The position numbers and the translations under genes are program-made. This document shows positions 34,401-48,800 of a stretch of DNA of 64,000 nt, one piece after another (position 1 is the first letter of the stretch; each line of letters opens with the position of its first letter). Source of the stretch: Rhea pennata. Its lineage: Eukaryota; Chordata; Aves; Rheiformes; Rheidae. The notes below the pieces were generated by a model. The model was not told the origin of the DNA. It saw nothing but the letters and a program-made list of their open reading frames with translations, and did no database searches. The stretch lies in NCBI RefSeq assembly GCF_028389875.1, contig NC_084668.1, positions 22,063,493-22,127,492 on the forward strand, read 5' to 3'.

Positions 34401-36387
34401 TTTTAGGCTCTCTGAGACAGTCGCAAAGGTGTTTAGGTGCCTGTGTTCATACTAAGACAGTTAGTCTACATGCACCTCTCTAGGAACAACAGCAGTTTAA
34501 AGAACCCCTATCTCCAAAGACTTTTTCTGCCCCCACACTTCCTTTTTATCCTAGCACAGCTCCTTGTAGAGCTCATTTGGCTAAAATAGCATACCCTCTG
34601 GTCTTTTTTTCTTTTTTTTCTCATATGTTTGTTTGTTTTCAGTCTGATTAATTCTCCAATTTATTTGCCCATACAGCCACATAAACAGGTGTGCCGGCAT
34701 AATGGGAGAGAAGCGGGAGAGACAGGCAAGAGCCGCTTAATCTAGTTTAAACAGTTCTGGCACAAAAAATGAAGCCACAGCGTAAGAAATTAGGTGCCTG
34801 GAGAGGACTAGCTGAATGTCCTTTGGGTTCCTGACCTCATAGTGTCTTACTGCTCATTTAATTGCAAATACGATTTACTAGTTAATGAAAGGCAAATAAT
34901 TCTGCTTATTAATATGAAAGCTTCAAGAAGACTTTCAATTTAAGTACATGCTCTGAACTATTATAAAGAAGTAGTGATGAAAGTCAAAAGCTGGAACCAG
35001 CTCACTTGCTCCAAATGCATTCTAATGCTCCTCAGGGCCAGAGCCTTTTGCAGCCAGCATCCCTCAAGTGACTATGATTTTCTCACAGGGTATACCATCA
35101 GTATCTCAGTATTTTGTCATCAGTATCTATGTCTCATTTTCTACTTTAGTTTTCCTTTTTGCTTCTTATCCTTCCTCCCAGCTTATTTGCAAACTCATTT
35201 AAAATAATGTTAGCAAAGCTTTATTCTAATAGTTCAGATTTTTAAGTAGTAAGAAGTAAGAAATATGCTGTATAAAGCATATTAGTGACGTCAGGGCCAG
35301 GAGATCTGTTAGAAGTGGTTTCTGGTAGGGGATATCATCATGGTATAAATCCATCACATTAAGACTTGTATTCACACACAAAGTCCTTGTGGGGATTAAG
35401 AAACAGAAAGTCACTGCTGATAAATCTCAGGATATTTTTTTCTTCTACTGAACTGTTTCACTCAAATGGTCCTTGGCACCTGCACTTATGTCAACCAGAG
35501 CTGTATTTATGTGCATTTAGTTTCAAATATTGCTCATGTTTGGCTGTGTTTTTTTGTTTGTTTGTTTTTTTTAACTTTAGGTGGGAGATTATGCCAGAAT
35601 TTCCTCAAGAGAGAAGTTCTATCAGTTTAGTCACCTTAAGTGGATCTTTATATGCTATTGGAGGCTTTGCAATGATTCAGCTTGAATCTAAAGAATTTGC
35701 ACCCAGTGAAGTCACTGACATATGGAAGTAAGTTTAACTTTGATCATACTTTCTTAGTGGAAATCTCTAACTTATGTACACAGACAGGTTTGTACGTGTT
35801 CATATGCATTAATAGTCAAAAACTGTCCTGAGAGAATCAGATACTCATATATCCCAGATTTGTATCTAAATCATGATAGCAGTGTTGGAACATCATGTCA
35901 ACACTGTGACTGAGGTGAATTTAGGAGATTTAACTGGCAAGAAAGATAGAAAGGATTCCCAGAAGCACATTGTATGTAAGAATTTTCAGGAATTCAGAAG
36001 GATACTGAAGAAGGAGACTGTTCTAGGAGCAGTGGAAGCATGATGCGGGCCAGTAATGAGCTATAGGGACAAGGAAACAAGACAACTTAGAGGAGCAAGA
36101 ACGTCTTTTTGTTCTGTTCTGGAAGACAGTAACATTCTTCAGTGGCACCATGCAGCATGTGGTTGCTGCAGACCTTTGCAACATGTGGATTATCCTCATT
36201 TTTATGTATGTATGAGGGAAGTGTCGAAATCGAATTGTAAGAGGCTATGTTTTGACCTTATCTTGTTAAATGCAGGTATGATGATGAGAAGAAGGAATGG
36301 AGTGGCATACTGAAAGAGATCCGATATGCTACGGGAGCCTCCTGCCTAGCTACACGCTTAAACCTATTCAAGCTATCAAAACTGTAA
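28482..36387 (+). CDS. KLHL41: KLHL41 (sarcosin, KBTBD10), BTB-BACK-kelch protein
   Basis: Complete gene of 606 codons, the same length as human. Coding exons: 28482-29591, 32491-32648, 32740-32847, 34175-34360, 35581-35727, 36276-36387. The ATG at 28482 is chosen over the in-frame ATG at 28425 because [17 protein letters not shown] matches the human N-terminus. BTB domain about residues 30-100 ([20 protein letters not shown]), BACK about 135-240, and five kelch repeats from about 345 to 600 with GG-containing blades such as [10 protein letters not shown] and [10 protein letters not shown]. The protein is a CUL3 adaptor and chaperone-like factor of striated muscle that stabilises nebulin; loss in humans causes nemaline myopathy. 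Exon 1 holds BTB, BACK and the first kelch part. The frame is intact throughout. Confidence 0.97.
30209..30268. repeat. AT-rich low-complexity tract
   Basis: About 60 bases of interleaved TATA/TTTATA units in KLHL41 intron 1, a diverged (TA)n repeat. Confidence 0.8.
33635..33713. repeat. (TA)n/(TATG)n low-complexity tract
   Basis: Imperfect TA, TATG and CATA units over about 80 bases in KLHL41 intron 3; a microsatellite-type tract. Confidence 0.8.
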
Positions 36388-36392
36388 ATAAA
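36387..36392 (+). promoter_or_regulatory. KLHL41: AATAAA overlapping the KLHL41 stop codon
   Basis: The stop TAA (36385-36387) runs straight into AATAAA, sharing its last A. If used, the mRNA would have a 3' UTR of only some 20 bases. Other AATAAA hexamers near 37133 and 37432 allow longer 3' ends. Confidence 0.5.
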
Positions 36393-39300
36393 GTGCTGGA
36401 AAATATGATATGGTGAGGGAGTTTTGATAGACTGTTCTGATTTTGTTGCATGAAAATGTCCCCAAATTGTACAGTTTTGTAGCAGTATACTAGTTAAATT
36501 GTCCCTCTATCCAAGTATTAAGATGGTTACTGATCAACAAAAATTGAATTATTACTGAAGTGTAAAATCCTGAAGAATTCTGATCAACAAATTCAATTCT
36601 GAATTTCAGAACAAATGAAGATTTCAGAGAGAACTTGCTTTTCACTCTGAGGAATTGGCGATGAAATCAGTGTTTTACATGCAGCCAATCCAGGATATTG
36701 GTGGTTACTCTCCAAACAAATTAAGACGCTCAAGAGTTAATCAATTATTAACTACCTACTAATTGTATTTAACTTAACTTTGTTCTAACTGGATGCTTGT
36801 ACAGCTCAATTTACCCCTTAAGCTGTATGTGTAAATCCTGCATTCTTTTGCCGTATCTTGAAATTATTTTCATTAGAGCCTTCTAAAACAAAGGTATATT
36901 ATGTAGCCTAAGAAACATCAACCTCAACTGAAGCTGAACTCAGGGCTCAGCCATGAATGAGAGAAAAATTTACAAGGTTAATAGCTCTGCAAATTCTCTT
37001 GCTGTGTTTTGGCTTCTAGTAACAAGTACAAAAGCATTAAAAAAAGGAAAACCCTTATTTCTAAAGCAAATATTTAAGGGAAGTTTTCTCAGAGATCTGA
37101 GGCCATTAGCAAAGCATTAATGGAAAGCCTTAGAATAAATGATCCTCAGCAAATACCTATGGCAGAGAAGATTTTCCACTAATAAAGAACTGATGCATTT
37201 TGATGTTAAAGCTTTTAACTAGTAACAATTAAACATTGTTTTTAAAGCTATATAAATATCACTTGATGGTGTCATTTTCAGTGATCTGCAGCTTGTTGTC
37301 ACTATCATAGCGCCAGGATACAGATTTCTAAGTAGAGCCTTTGCCCAAAATGTAACAGAGCATTCAATTTTTTTGAAGTACAGCACACCCACCATTTTTA
37401 TACAGTACTTCTTTAAAGGATTTCTCCATTGAATAAAGAGGCGAATATCATAAGTCTAAGGCAATATAATTACAACTGACACATAAGGAAAACTGGAAAA
37501 GAAACCACTGCTGGCTGAATAGCAATTCCAGCTATTGAATGACCACCTTTGCCTTCCCAGGAGCGAGAGGTAAGCCTAAGCCAAAGGCACAGCCATTATA
37601 GCTCGTTTCAGTATGTTACTCTATGTGGATACTTACTCTCTTGAGCTTCTTTACTGTTTTCCCCCTTAATACATACACCACCACCTTCTCATCTGCTCTT
37701 AGCATCTTTTCGTTGTCTCCAGTTAAATTACTCACACAGATCACTAGTGATCTGCACTAACACTTGCTGATTTAATTTAGAAAGAAAATGACTGCAAAGT
37801 AACAAAAGCAGCACATTTTATTGAAACACTCTTATTTTACATTTGGCTTTTTCAAGATAGATGCACTTTCTGAATCAGCTCGTAGCAAGTTTTAATCCTT
37901 CTAGTTGTGAATATTCTCAACTTTATCCATACATAACTTAAACATCTCTGGCTTGGCACAGAGTGTTTGCTCAACACCTCAAAAGCAGCTCAAACACACA
38001 ACCATCCATCACTGATTACTTCAGCTACAACCACTGCTACCTTCCTTATACTCCACAGTTGCTACTTCAAGCCCATCTGTATAGAAGCAGGATCATGCAG
38101 AAACAACTCTGACTTCTCACCCAAGTTCTGAGATCCTAATCTGTGCATGACTGTCTTCACCATTCTACCCAAAATACAATGAGTTTTCTGTGTGCAGTGC
38201 GTTCAATGCCGTCTCCTCAAAGCACTCTTCTACAACAGACGACCCTCTTGGAGCGCAAGTCAATTTGATCAGAAGCACCATCACCATAAGAAGATAACCA
38301 TCCGCTACAACTTTTTCCTAGTCATCCAACAAATGTGAGGACTGCCTTAGCAGGAAATACCCTGCAACTTCTGTTAGTTCTGTCATTTTTTTTCTTCTGG
38401 CTTCTCATCAGTGAATCAATTCAGATTCAGTTAATAAAAATATTTTCTATTACTGGCTAGTTTAAAAAAAATCGAAACAAGTAACAACCAGGTGCATGAT
38501 GGTCAAGTGAGAGATGACTTCTGTGAAGTTTCAAGGCACGTGGCATTTTAAGAAATGCCTGCTGCTTCTACTGAAAGGGCAAGAAACCATTTAGGCATCG
38601 TGTGTGTGAAAGACAGCACTGCTAGCAGTCATCATGAGGTAACAGAAACTGTAGTCATAACATGATGACTTCTGAAAGTGGGCCAATTTACCATAGTATA
38701 CTCTATCAGGAACATTCTCCTGGCTGTTCCACTTCTTCCTTCTATGTTCCTTTATCTTAAGCGTCCTGGTACAAACCCTGGCTCAGCATCATCTCAGGAA
38801 GCCCTGCAACTGGGAAATGGTTTCGAGACACGAGAAATAAAACTGGTATTTTTCACCACCATTAACCAAGGCAGTAGTCACCACTCGCAGAAGACTTGTC
38901 TTGATTCTTAGTTTCAAATTTCAGCCTAACATTGTTTTTTAGTACACTGTCCTATTTATAGGTACACCAGATTTTTTATTTCTATTGGCAACAGGCTAGT
39001 CCAATGCATACTGCTGTACTAGCAAGTTTCATGAAGTATTAGTCTCTATCAGTCAAGCACATATGTCTTACTTCAGATTATTTCTTCCTTGTCTTCTATA
39101 AATCCTTCAATTATATAAATCTTTCCCTAGCTGTGTTCTTTTCAAGTTACATTTAATTGGAGTACAGGATGTTTCAAGAGTCAGGGTGGCTGCCGGACGT
39201 CTGGGACTAATTTACCTCTAGGGTATGCAGAGGTGTCCAGAAAGCTTCAGCTGTTCCTCCTTTTGCATATGCTACATCACAGGGTAGGAAAAACAAGCAC

Positions 39301-39855
39301 CTGAAGGCTCCTCAAACTCCCCCCTCCCCCAAATCACCCACACTGTTTCTGTTGTGGAAGATGGCAACAGAATGGCTGCAGTAACCATCCTATTCTTAGT
39401 AAGCCTGCATTTCAGTTTCTTGTTTTCACAGTACAGAGATACTCTGCTTTGTCCCTATTGCTCATTTTGTCCCATGCTGAAGGACAGATAACAGTGTATC
39501 TGCTGCCTTCTCTCCCGCAGCTACAGTATTTTCAACTTTTTGTTTGAATAGGTGTATATCTGGACCAAGTCTCCATGCTATTGATTTTGGACATAATAAT
39601 GTCATTTTATGGCAACACTGTTGCAGACTCATGCACTTAGTACAATCTCCAGCTAATAAGAGATATTAAGCATCTTTATCACATTTTTATGGCCCATTGT
39701 GACCTACCTTTTACAACCCCTAACAAATTTAGGATTGTATCTCTTGATACCTGATGCCCTATGGCAAGCCTTGGTCCAGCTGACTCACAAATAAAGAGAT
39801 TTTGAAAAGTATATATTTCAGGATTACAAGTTTAACTGATTACATGTTTTCAGCA
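36393..39855. other. Convergent 3' region between KLHL41 and FASTKD1
   Basis: 3.5 kb separate the two stop codons of these tail-to-tail genes. It should hold both 3' UTRs. AATAAA on + occurs near 37133 and 37432. AATAAA on the - strand (TTTATT on +) occurs at 37817-37822 and 38975-38980. The open frames here are short and unrelated to known domains. No repeat family was recognised. Confidence 0.5.
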
Positions 39856-42800
39856 TCACTGTGTTTCATATAGATGCTTTTTCAGATATTCCAGCTTTGC
39901 TTCTTTTGATGATAGAACCATAGAATTCCATTCGAAGTATGGAATCTGCAAGACAGTCGTACAAACTTAGTGTTACTATTGTCTGATACAAGGCACATAA
40001 CACCTTGCAGCTGAGAAAGGGCTCTCTGCTACCTATCATTGCCCACTTTTAAAATATTTTTATCATCTGTGTCCCTTCTAAAAGCTAGACTCTACTACTG
40101 AAAAGGATTGTTTCTCTACCCAATTGTTTTTTTTTTTTTATTTATTTATTTAGGTATGGTCAATTTGCTTCCAAAAAGCTGTAATGGTTGCGGAGATGCA
40201 AAGCAGATACCCATGCAACACAAGCTGTGACAACCCCATTATACCTTCTCCCATCTGAGGTGCTTTCAAGAGAAAAATCACAGTTCACTACAGCTTGTCC
40301 TGATAATCAGGGTATCGGAGTGCAAATAGTCTATCACTAGCATAACATTTACTGTCAGGGAATGTAAGAATGCATGTTTATCCTGTTGAAAAAACAGACT
40401 TAGGACTACAGAAGAATTCTAGTTAAAACTACAGTAGGTAACACAGTCACTATATAGGAGAATCTGCATTAATGTGCCTCCATTACCTGGGTGTATCTAC
40501 ACTGGAGGGTACTGGCTACTAAGTGTCTTTCCTGACAGTATTATTGCTTTAGCAGATGGACAGCGTCCATATCCATCTTGCAGCTGCCGGAAAAGGTTCT
40601 GCATCAGTAAACATAAGCGTATATGTACCATTTTTTCTAGAGTAGAAACCTTTTGGTGAATTTAACCGAAATTCCAGCTTCCCTCTTTCTCCTTTACTCA
40701 GGCAATGAGGAGGTTGCTAGTGTGCTACAGTAAGGTAAGTCTAAGATAGTTTAACTTCAGTTTTGCTGTAGCTGCTTTTAGTGAAGGTAAAAGGTCTATA
40801 AAGTGCTTACACCATCTTGAAAACAGCTTGAAATTCCCCTCCACCAACACAAAAATTGTTCTTGCCCAACAGGTGCTTTTAACTACTAGAAGAAAACTAT
40901 CTTTGAAAAGCTGTTGCAAGGAGAGTGTATCAATTTGCACTGTCCACACAAGTCCGTAAGGATATAGTAAACTGGTGACTCCTCACCTGTACTACACGGT
41001 ACCCCAACATTTCCAGGTGTCTTTTTTTCACTGCAGTTTCACCTTTCATGTGACGTGAATCCTTGCTAAAGGCTTTTGGATCAAGAAATTCCAAGGCAAT
41101 TCTACAAACAACAAAATCGTGTTTTACTTTCAAGTTTTCCCTGAATATCAAAAAATGATATTCCTATCTCAGTATTGATAGTTGCAGTAAAACTATTACT
41201 AGATACACCTCACAATTCACAGAAAAAGAAAAATTCAACAATTCATTGAAACTAGACAAGGTATTTTCTCCTCACAAGTATCTACACATGCTTGAACTTC
41301 ACATGGTTTAGAAAAGCACTTCCTCCTTTTATCTGTGTTTAGTTCAAACAGCAAAACCAGCCTAACTGGCATTTTCAAGGCATTCATTTGAAAAGGTGGG
41401 AGGAAAAACAGGATTTCCATCTCATAAAACAGATTTCAAGAAGGTCTGTCTGTACTGGGGAGGCTAAACCTCATAAAGGGTTTGGGAAAGGAAAAAAAAA
41501 AACAAAAACAGATAGCCTACAGCTTACAACAACTACTTACGACATAAGTGTCAACAATCTGATCTAAACTCAAAAAGCTAACGTGTACTAACCTCTGAGC
41601 GCCTGGTGGCAGAGCATTTCTCTCAGCATCCCTCTTGTCATGTCTCAAGTGTATTCCCTCCAAATCATCCAAAAGTATGTTCTGAGCCATACAGGAAAGA
41701 GGTCGTTTATTTTTATCCAGAATGCATTCAAAATCTGTGAGAAAACACAACAATCCAGTATGCTCATAAAAAAAGGAAAATGAATGTGATCTGTGTAGTG
41801 TTTAATTTTAGAAAAAAAGTAATAACAATAATTAGAGATACCCAGCATTTTTCTGGGTATTTTTAAAACTTTAAAATGCTGTATTTTATACAAATTGCCA
41901 AAATTTCTTATTTATGATATCTTGTAGCCTTAGAACCTGCATCCTCAGGGGCATTCTAACCTTAGTGGTAATGGTACCAGAAGTCTCTAACAATCCTTAG
42001 AGGGTTAACTGCTCACCTATTTCATAATAGTATGGTGTGAGAACAGATATTCTTGTGTAATGACTTCCTCCTAAGATCTCTGCCAGCATTCCGTGAACAT
42101 GCTGTCTCAGTGAACTTATCCTTCTACTGCCTACAAAGAGAAAATAAAGAGTTCATATATCAACACTTCCACAGCTGAAGTTTTGAAATAGAAATTTGTG
42201 ACATTTTTTGACAGCCAGCTTTTTCTCTCCTGAATTACTTACCTTTAAACAAGACTTGCTGGCAGTAGCGTTCATGAAACCAAGGGATGTGAAACTCTGG
42301 GCATTCCAGACAGACTGCTCTGTTCAGTTTCATGAGGCACGAGCGGACCTTCTGCTTTGACGTGTCGGATAGGACTGAGTTAAACAAAATAAGGTGTGAG
42401 CTGAAACGTGGAAACTCAATACACTGCACAAAATTGCTACCTCTGAATTCTTTACTAGATGCATAGCCACCTCTATACTGTGGTATTTATAAACTTCATG
42501 CTGCAGAATCTTAAAAATCATTTCAGAATCCCCTAGGGAAAAGAAAAAAATGCCAGTTTGCTCAATGTTAAGAACAGCAGAAAGTTAGAAGAAAGCAGCA
42601 ATTTAAACTTCTATCATTTATCTGGCAACAGCACACTGATAGCAAACAACATACAGATGGAGAGGAAGGAAACTAAAATTTGAAATGAATGCTCAGTCTC
42701 GTACTTACAGAGAAAGGAGAGTGCTGGGACTCATTTGTTGCAGATAAGAATTCCCCATTATTTCTTGAGCTTTGGACTGTGACTTTTTCTAGTAATATTA

Positions 42801-45800
42801 CTACAGTCAAGTAATTTTATTTCCAATAATAATAGAAGAGTTTTTAAATACTGAGTGAAGTAAATTGACGATAAAATTAATTTTGAATGGGCTTCTCTCA
42901 TCTGGAAACAACATCTGCAGCATATGTCAGTATTTTTAAATAAAAACTAAGTTTTTGTCCACTGTTTCCCTTTAAGCACTGAAATAATGACTAAGTTATA
43001 CAGAAGAATCTTTCCTGGAGACTAAACTATTTAAAGATTAATTTTACTTCTCAAGTCACTTATATGTTCACAACTCCATTTTTATGCTAAATACTACATA
43101 ATCAAATTCATAAGAAAGCTAGATACCTACCTTCAAGCTGAGCATCCAGTTTGCTTAGGAAAGATACATTAAATATCATCTTTATCAGAACTGGAGGAAA
43201 ATAGCCAACCACTGCCAAAACATGACCAAGCAGCACCAAATGGTGAGTTTCAAAACAACCTTTAAAAACCAAACACAAGTACCTATTAACAAATGATGCG
43301 AACCTGGAAGGACTTGCAATGCTTCCCCCACTCCCTGCAACTCATCCAAGTTTCTCTTTTAATGTACTAAATGAACATAAAGAACTTTGGTTTATAGTGT
43401 AAAACCAAAGCCAAATGAAGGAGTACCTTCGCACAACTGCACCAAGGTGCACAGTGACCCTTACCAGTTCTTGCAGGAGGAAGTGAGTTAGTCTTAAAAA
43501 TACTTAAAATATTTCAGTAGCCAATAAATTTTAACACAGTTCTCTGAGGCTGTATCATCGGCCAAGACAATTTTGCATTCTTGTACATCTTACCTCAACA
43601 TTTCTTTCTGATTGATCTTAAAATTTATGCTGTTTCCAAATAATGATTCCCTGAGAACACCACAACAAATATTTCCAATGACATCATAGCTAATTAATCA
43701 GAATTTACTCTTTCTTTATATTACAACTCAGTATACCTTGCTAGTCCTTTATCAACAGCTATTCTAGAGGACAAAATGAATTTTTAAAACCCAACAGAAA
43801 CATATATTGAATCTTGTAAACCAGTAGTGGTAACATACAAATGCATTTTTTTCCCTTTGCTTAAAAAAACGCCATTCCATTCCCATTTTTGTAAGTACAA
43901 ATAATACCTTTCAATGATAATCATTTTTTATAGTGTCATCATATCACTGGGCAATGCACTTACTCAAGTTAGAAATAAGGCGTTGGATGCAATTCTCAAA
44001 GAACTCTTCATTGGCAGGAGGGTCATAGTTCAAAATAGAGAAAAGGTAGAGAATAAAATATATTTCTAAGGGATGGAGCTGGAAAAAGAAACATTCTAAA
44101 TTAAGTCACTGCAAAATATTCTAATATTCTAATACAATAGAAAGGGTTTTATAATTCATTCAAAACTGAGAGATTTAACACTAGGTGAGCTATTTTAAAA
44201 CCTTTTTCTTTTATTTCTCATCTTTTCCTAGACAAAAATATAAAAAGAATTAAATGTAGATATTGCTAATAATTAAAATTTATTTGATGTAGAAGATCCA
44301 AGTGTTACTGTATGCTTAGATTTTAACAAGGTTGAGATTTTAACAAGCTCTTAACAGGGTTTCCCATCAAAGGCTCTTAAGGAAACTACATTGTCATCGG
44401 TTAAAAGAGAAGGTCTTCTATATAAATAACAGATTAAAAAGGAGGAAAAAAAACCATAAAGAAAATACAGTAATTTTGACTACAGAGACAGACTACAGGG
44501 GGAGATCCCCACAAGAATGGGTGCTGTAAAAATATACACTGTGTGATACGACTTTGCTGTACAAAAAATAAAAAATAATTTAAGATGTCCAACTATAAAG
44601 CTGAATGCCAAGGATTACGGTTGACCTTCTAACACATCAAATAATAAAATAAGAAAGGAAAATTAAAGAGGATAAAGTAAATGCAAAATAACATACATGA
44701 AAGAAAAACAGCCTTGAGCGTACATGGACAGTGATGAACTCCAAATCAGTTACACCGAAGAAAACTCTTGGATAAAAAGACTGTGAATTGTTCTCTGAAA
44801 CGCATTAATGCTCAGAAGAAACCCCTAGCATTTAGTGTGTGTTTTCATTTATTATGAAAGCAAAAGAGAATAGAAAAAGAAATATCATCATATTATGCTC
44901 TGTTTTCACCTTAAAGACATAAAGCTGTAGAGAAGGCAAAAACGTCTTTTCATATAAACTGAAACCCAATGAAATTTTCAGATCGCAGATTAAGAAACAG
45001 AAGGAAACACTTTTACACAGATCATGATTACCTTGTAAAAAATCATTGCCACTGCATTGTTTTATGAAGACTTGAAGAAAAAAAGTCAATTAATAAAAAA
45101 GACAGAGCAGAGATGCATGAGCAGCTATGCTATTAAACAGGCTTATCCAGAGGCAACCTTTAGTCCATAAAATCTAGCATTCAGGACTGGAACTAGAATG
45201 ACTTTTGCTCCAACATAGGAGGGCCAGTACAAGCTGTGTCCATCACGGAAAAGTAGGAGACAGCTACAGTGATTTAGACACTGTTCTGCTTCTGAAACTG
45301 TAGCCAAGACGAAATCTATACTATAAACAACAGTTTCATTCTATTAATTTAAAATTGCTATATATTATATAAAACTGCTACATGTAAAACTATTACAAGT
45401 GAACTGTAAAGGTGACTTATGTATACTATCTACAAAAATAATGTTCCACATCTCAGCAAAATCCTCACTCTCACTTAAAATGGTGGTTTCAAGACAATAA
45501 ATCCCTCTAGTTAAAAGTATTGAAGTCAATGGACTTCTGGGGTTTGAATCCCATTTCATTCATTCCTAACTTGTCCTTTCTTTGAATAACTTAAATAGTA
45601 GATTGAAGAAAAAAACGTAATACCTTGTCTATATTTTGAACAGTCACAGAAGCTATTCGGTCAAGTAACAAAGCACAGCGGTGGTTTGTTTTTATAAGCA
45701 AAAAAGAAAACCCTAACACATTTGCCCATGTTATTTGGTCTATCAAGCGCTGACACGTAGCCATAGTTTCCTCAGAGAGGACTTCTTCAAACCATTCTCC

Positions 45801-48800
45801 GTTCACATATGTAAGTTCTTCCAGCAGAAGATCTAAGTTGTTGGCTTTCTGAAGCCTCTGAAATCCACAGTCATTCAGTTCCTGTAACAGCTTAGCGCAT
45901 AGCTCCGAAGTGTTTTGCCAGTGCAACTGGTCATAATGATTCCATTTGACAAGAGCCGTAGCAATGCAATTCAAATGAGGGAGCCTGCACTGAGGCAGAA
46001 CTGCAGCTGCTTTGTTTATAATGATTTCCTCCACTTGAGAGGAAGGAAGCATGGCAAGAACACGAATTATTGCAGCACTATCAGCAGGTATGACACTAGA
46101 TTTTAAAAAACTGGAAGAGATAAAGAAATAAAAACAGAACATCAGTATTGACAAAGTGCAAATGTTTAGAAAAAGCAAATAAATGATGCACATGAAAAAT
46201 ATATTTTAAAAGTTAAAGCTGCATCTCATCCCAAACTCGTAGGATGTAGAAAATTAATGATACATTCTGCATTCATGTGAACTTTTACTACCAGCCTTTT
46301 TTCCTTCTAATTAATTCAAAATTGAAAAGGTAATAGGACAGGCAGCATCTTAGTCAACTGGTGATGCTTCAAATGCTACTGATGAAATACAGAAGTCCCT
46401 AACAAGGGAAGATACTGAATCTTTGGGTTTCTAGGACCCAGACAATTTCAGTGACTGAGATCTGGATGCTGCCTGAAGAAGACAAAAAAAATTAACATTC
46501 AGCCAAAGGACTGCACTCCTACAAAGGAGCAGTGGAAGCAGTGGTGGCAGATCTATTCTCCTATGACTCCTGAGATGGTTTCCTCTCTAAGTAGCAGCTG
46601 TACAAAGCTGAGGCCTAACTAGAAAATTCTTCTGTCAAAAGGAGAGTACTTCTGCTTTGTACTTTCAGTTGTGCTGACCACAGCATCCTTGCTGCACATT
46701 CATCATTACTTGTTCTTTCAAACATCAGAGTCATTAATACTGATCTTCCCTCTAAAGTAATGATCAAAATTACCTGTTCATTGTCATTATATTGCAATGG
46801 GAAATGAATCTATTTGAAAAAGTATCACACTTATTAGCTGATACTACCAGGTCTACAACAAAGACCATAACCATGTCCTGTCTTCTGATTTATGCTTAAT
46901 AGAATCAAATTGTTTTAACAGTTTGTTACTTCTTCATATTTTATGAAAAAAATACAATTTAATATCTTGGCTTGTTATTTAAAATATTAAGCACACAACC
47001 ATTTAATACTTACACTAAACAGGCAATTACTTTTACCAGAAAGACACACTTACCCAAATAGCAACTTTTTTAGCTTGTCAAACAGCTCCAGATTGTGGCA
47101 ACGCAGCAAAACCAAGTACTGTGCTAACTTTACCAACTGTAATACATGATAGTTATCCAAATGTTTGTGCAGAGTAGAAGCCATTCTGAATACAAACAGA
47201 AAAAAAAATGACATTATTATGTGGAAGACATTACAAAGTGCAATACCTCACAGGAAGAAGATGTGTCCTGCAGCACATGGTACCTAAGTGGCTGGTGGAG
47301 GGCATGGTACCTAGAGGAGGGCTGCATACACCTCTGCCCCTCCCCATCTCAGTCATTTTGATGGTATTCTGCTTAGACATAGCAGTCTCTCTCTGCTTAG
47401 TGAATTGCAGTATTAAAGCCTTCATCACAGCAAAATAGCTACTTCACTCCAATAATTTCTGATGCAGATTTTACAATTAGTTAAATTTATAATTACTTAA
47501 ACTACTTAAATCATCAGAATGAGTGAAGCAAGACCTTGAATGCAATAAACTAGAACAGCACCACCAGCTTCAGCACAACTACACTCACTTATAAGGTAAC
47601 AGTGTTGGCCTAAAGCTGCAAGATAGGGCTAGATTTATATGAAGAGGTAATATTTTGTCTTAGACCTTCTTCAGCCAATGAGGTTCAAGGAGAAAAAGCA
47701 TGAATTCACTTGATCTTCTCATTAATACTACACTGCTGCTTTTTTTCCAAGGATCTGTTTGGTTCATGCAACTACATTTAATCTGGAGTAGTTGCTCACA
47801 AACTGCATTTAACTCCGCTGCATCTGTGTCAAATCTGAGGACAGTTTTCAGGCCCAAAACCTCAACTGCTTTTTCTTTCACTGTATCAAAGATACTACCT
47901 CTCTCTATAAACCACGCTCAGTTAGCAACTGCACGAAATCTGACCCAAATTCTTACTTAGAGCTGCAATACCCAATTGTTTAAAATAGGGCATGATAACT
48001 CCTGAAGAAACAGTAGTCACAGTATTTGTTAGATAGGACACATTCTTTGCGAGCTACTACATTCTCATTTGTCTTATCAGTTAACAACAACAAATTCAGT
48101 AAAATATTAGAGGCTGTGTTTATTCAGATAGGATCACATATTTGTAAATAAGCTAAGAACTATATTATACTATCCTGGTCAGATAGAATTGCCCTTCTGC
48201 GACGATTCTTGAATCGCCCCAAATACTTTTGGTCAGATGTGGTATTCTATAGTCTGTAATAGCTAATTATCTAGAGAGTTTATGCATTTGTCTATGAGAG
48301 ACAGAACTACCCATCCCTTCAACCAATTTATTGGATATTATATAGTTTACCATAATAAATGGAAGCAGTTTACCTAGAGAATACAATTTTCTACTAGTAT
48401 CAAAAAAAAATTACTTTTGGAGTAGATGAGAATTTCTGCATTTCATTTTCTGCATCGTCTTCAGTATTACCAGTACTTGATGACTGCTAAATCCTTCTGC
48501 CATGCACACTGCAGTAACCAGCAACCTAAAGAGGAAAAGACACATTCACCAAAGAAAAAAATGTTGAAAATCTGCAGCAAACATTGTAGCAATTTTGTCT
48601 AGAAAAGGAGGAAAAGTACCAAGAGAACTACTTCAGAAAATTTGGGAAAATGGATTCCCCCAAACTAGAGACCTTGTTCCATGTACTCTTCTTCTGAACA
48701 AGGATTGGTGTGGCAGAGATAAGGAGATGAAAATGCTTAAGATCCATACGTACTGCTCTGATGCTAGAAATGAGTGAGCCGAACACTTCTGCAAGTACAC

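Noticed and set aside
42471-42532. Exon-like segment with a good acceptor on the - strand (MIFKILQHEVYKYHSIE)
   Set aside because: Inclusion with its obvious donor breaks the frame into exon 42243-42374, whereas direct splicing of 43131-43259 to 42374 matches the human protein residue for residue in spacing.
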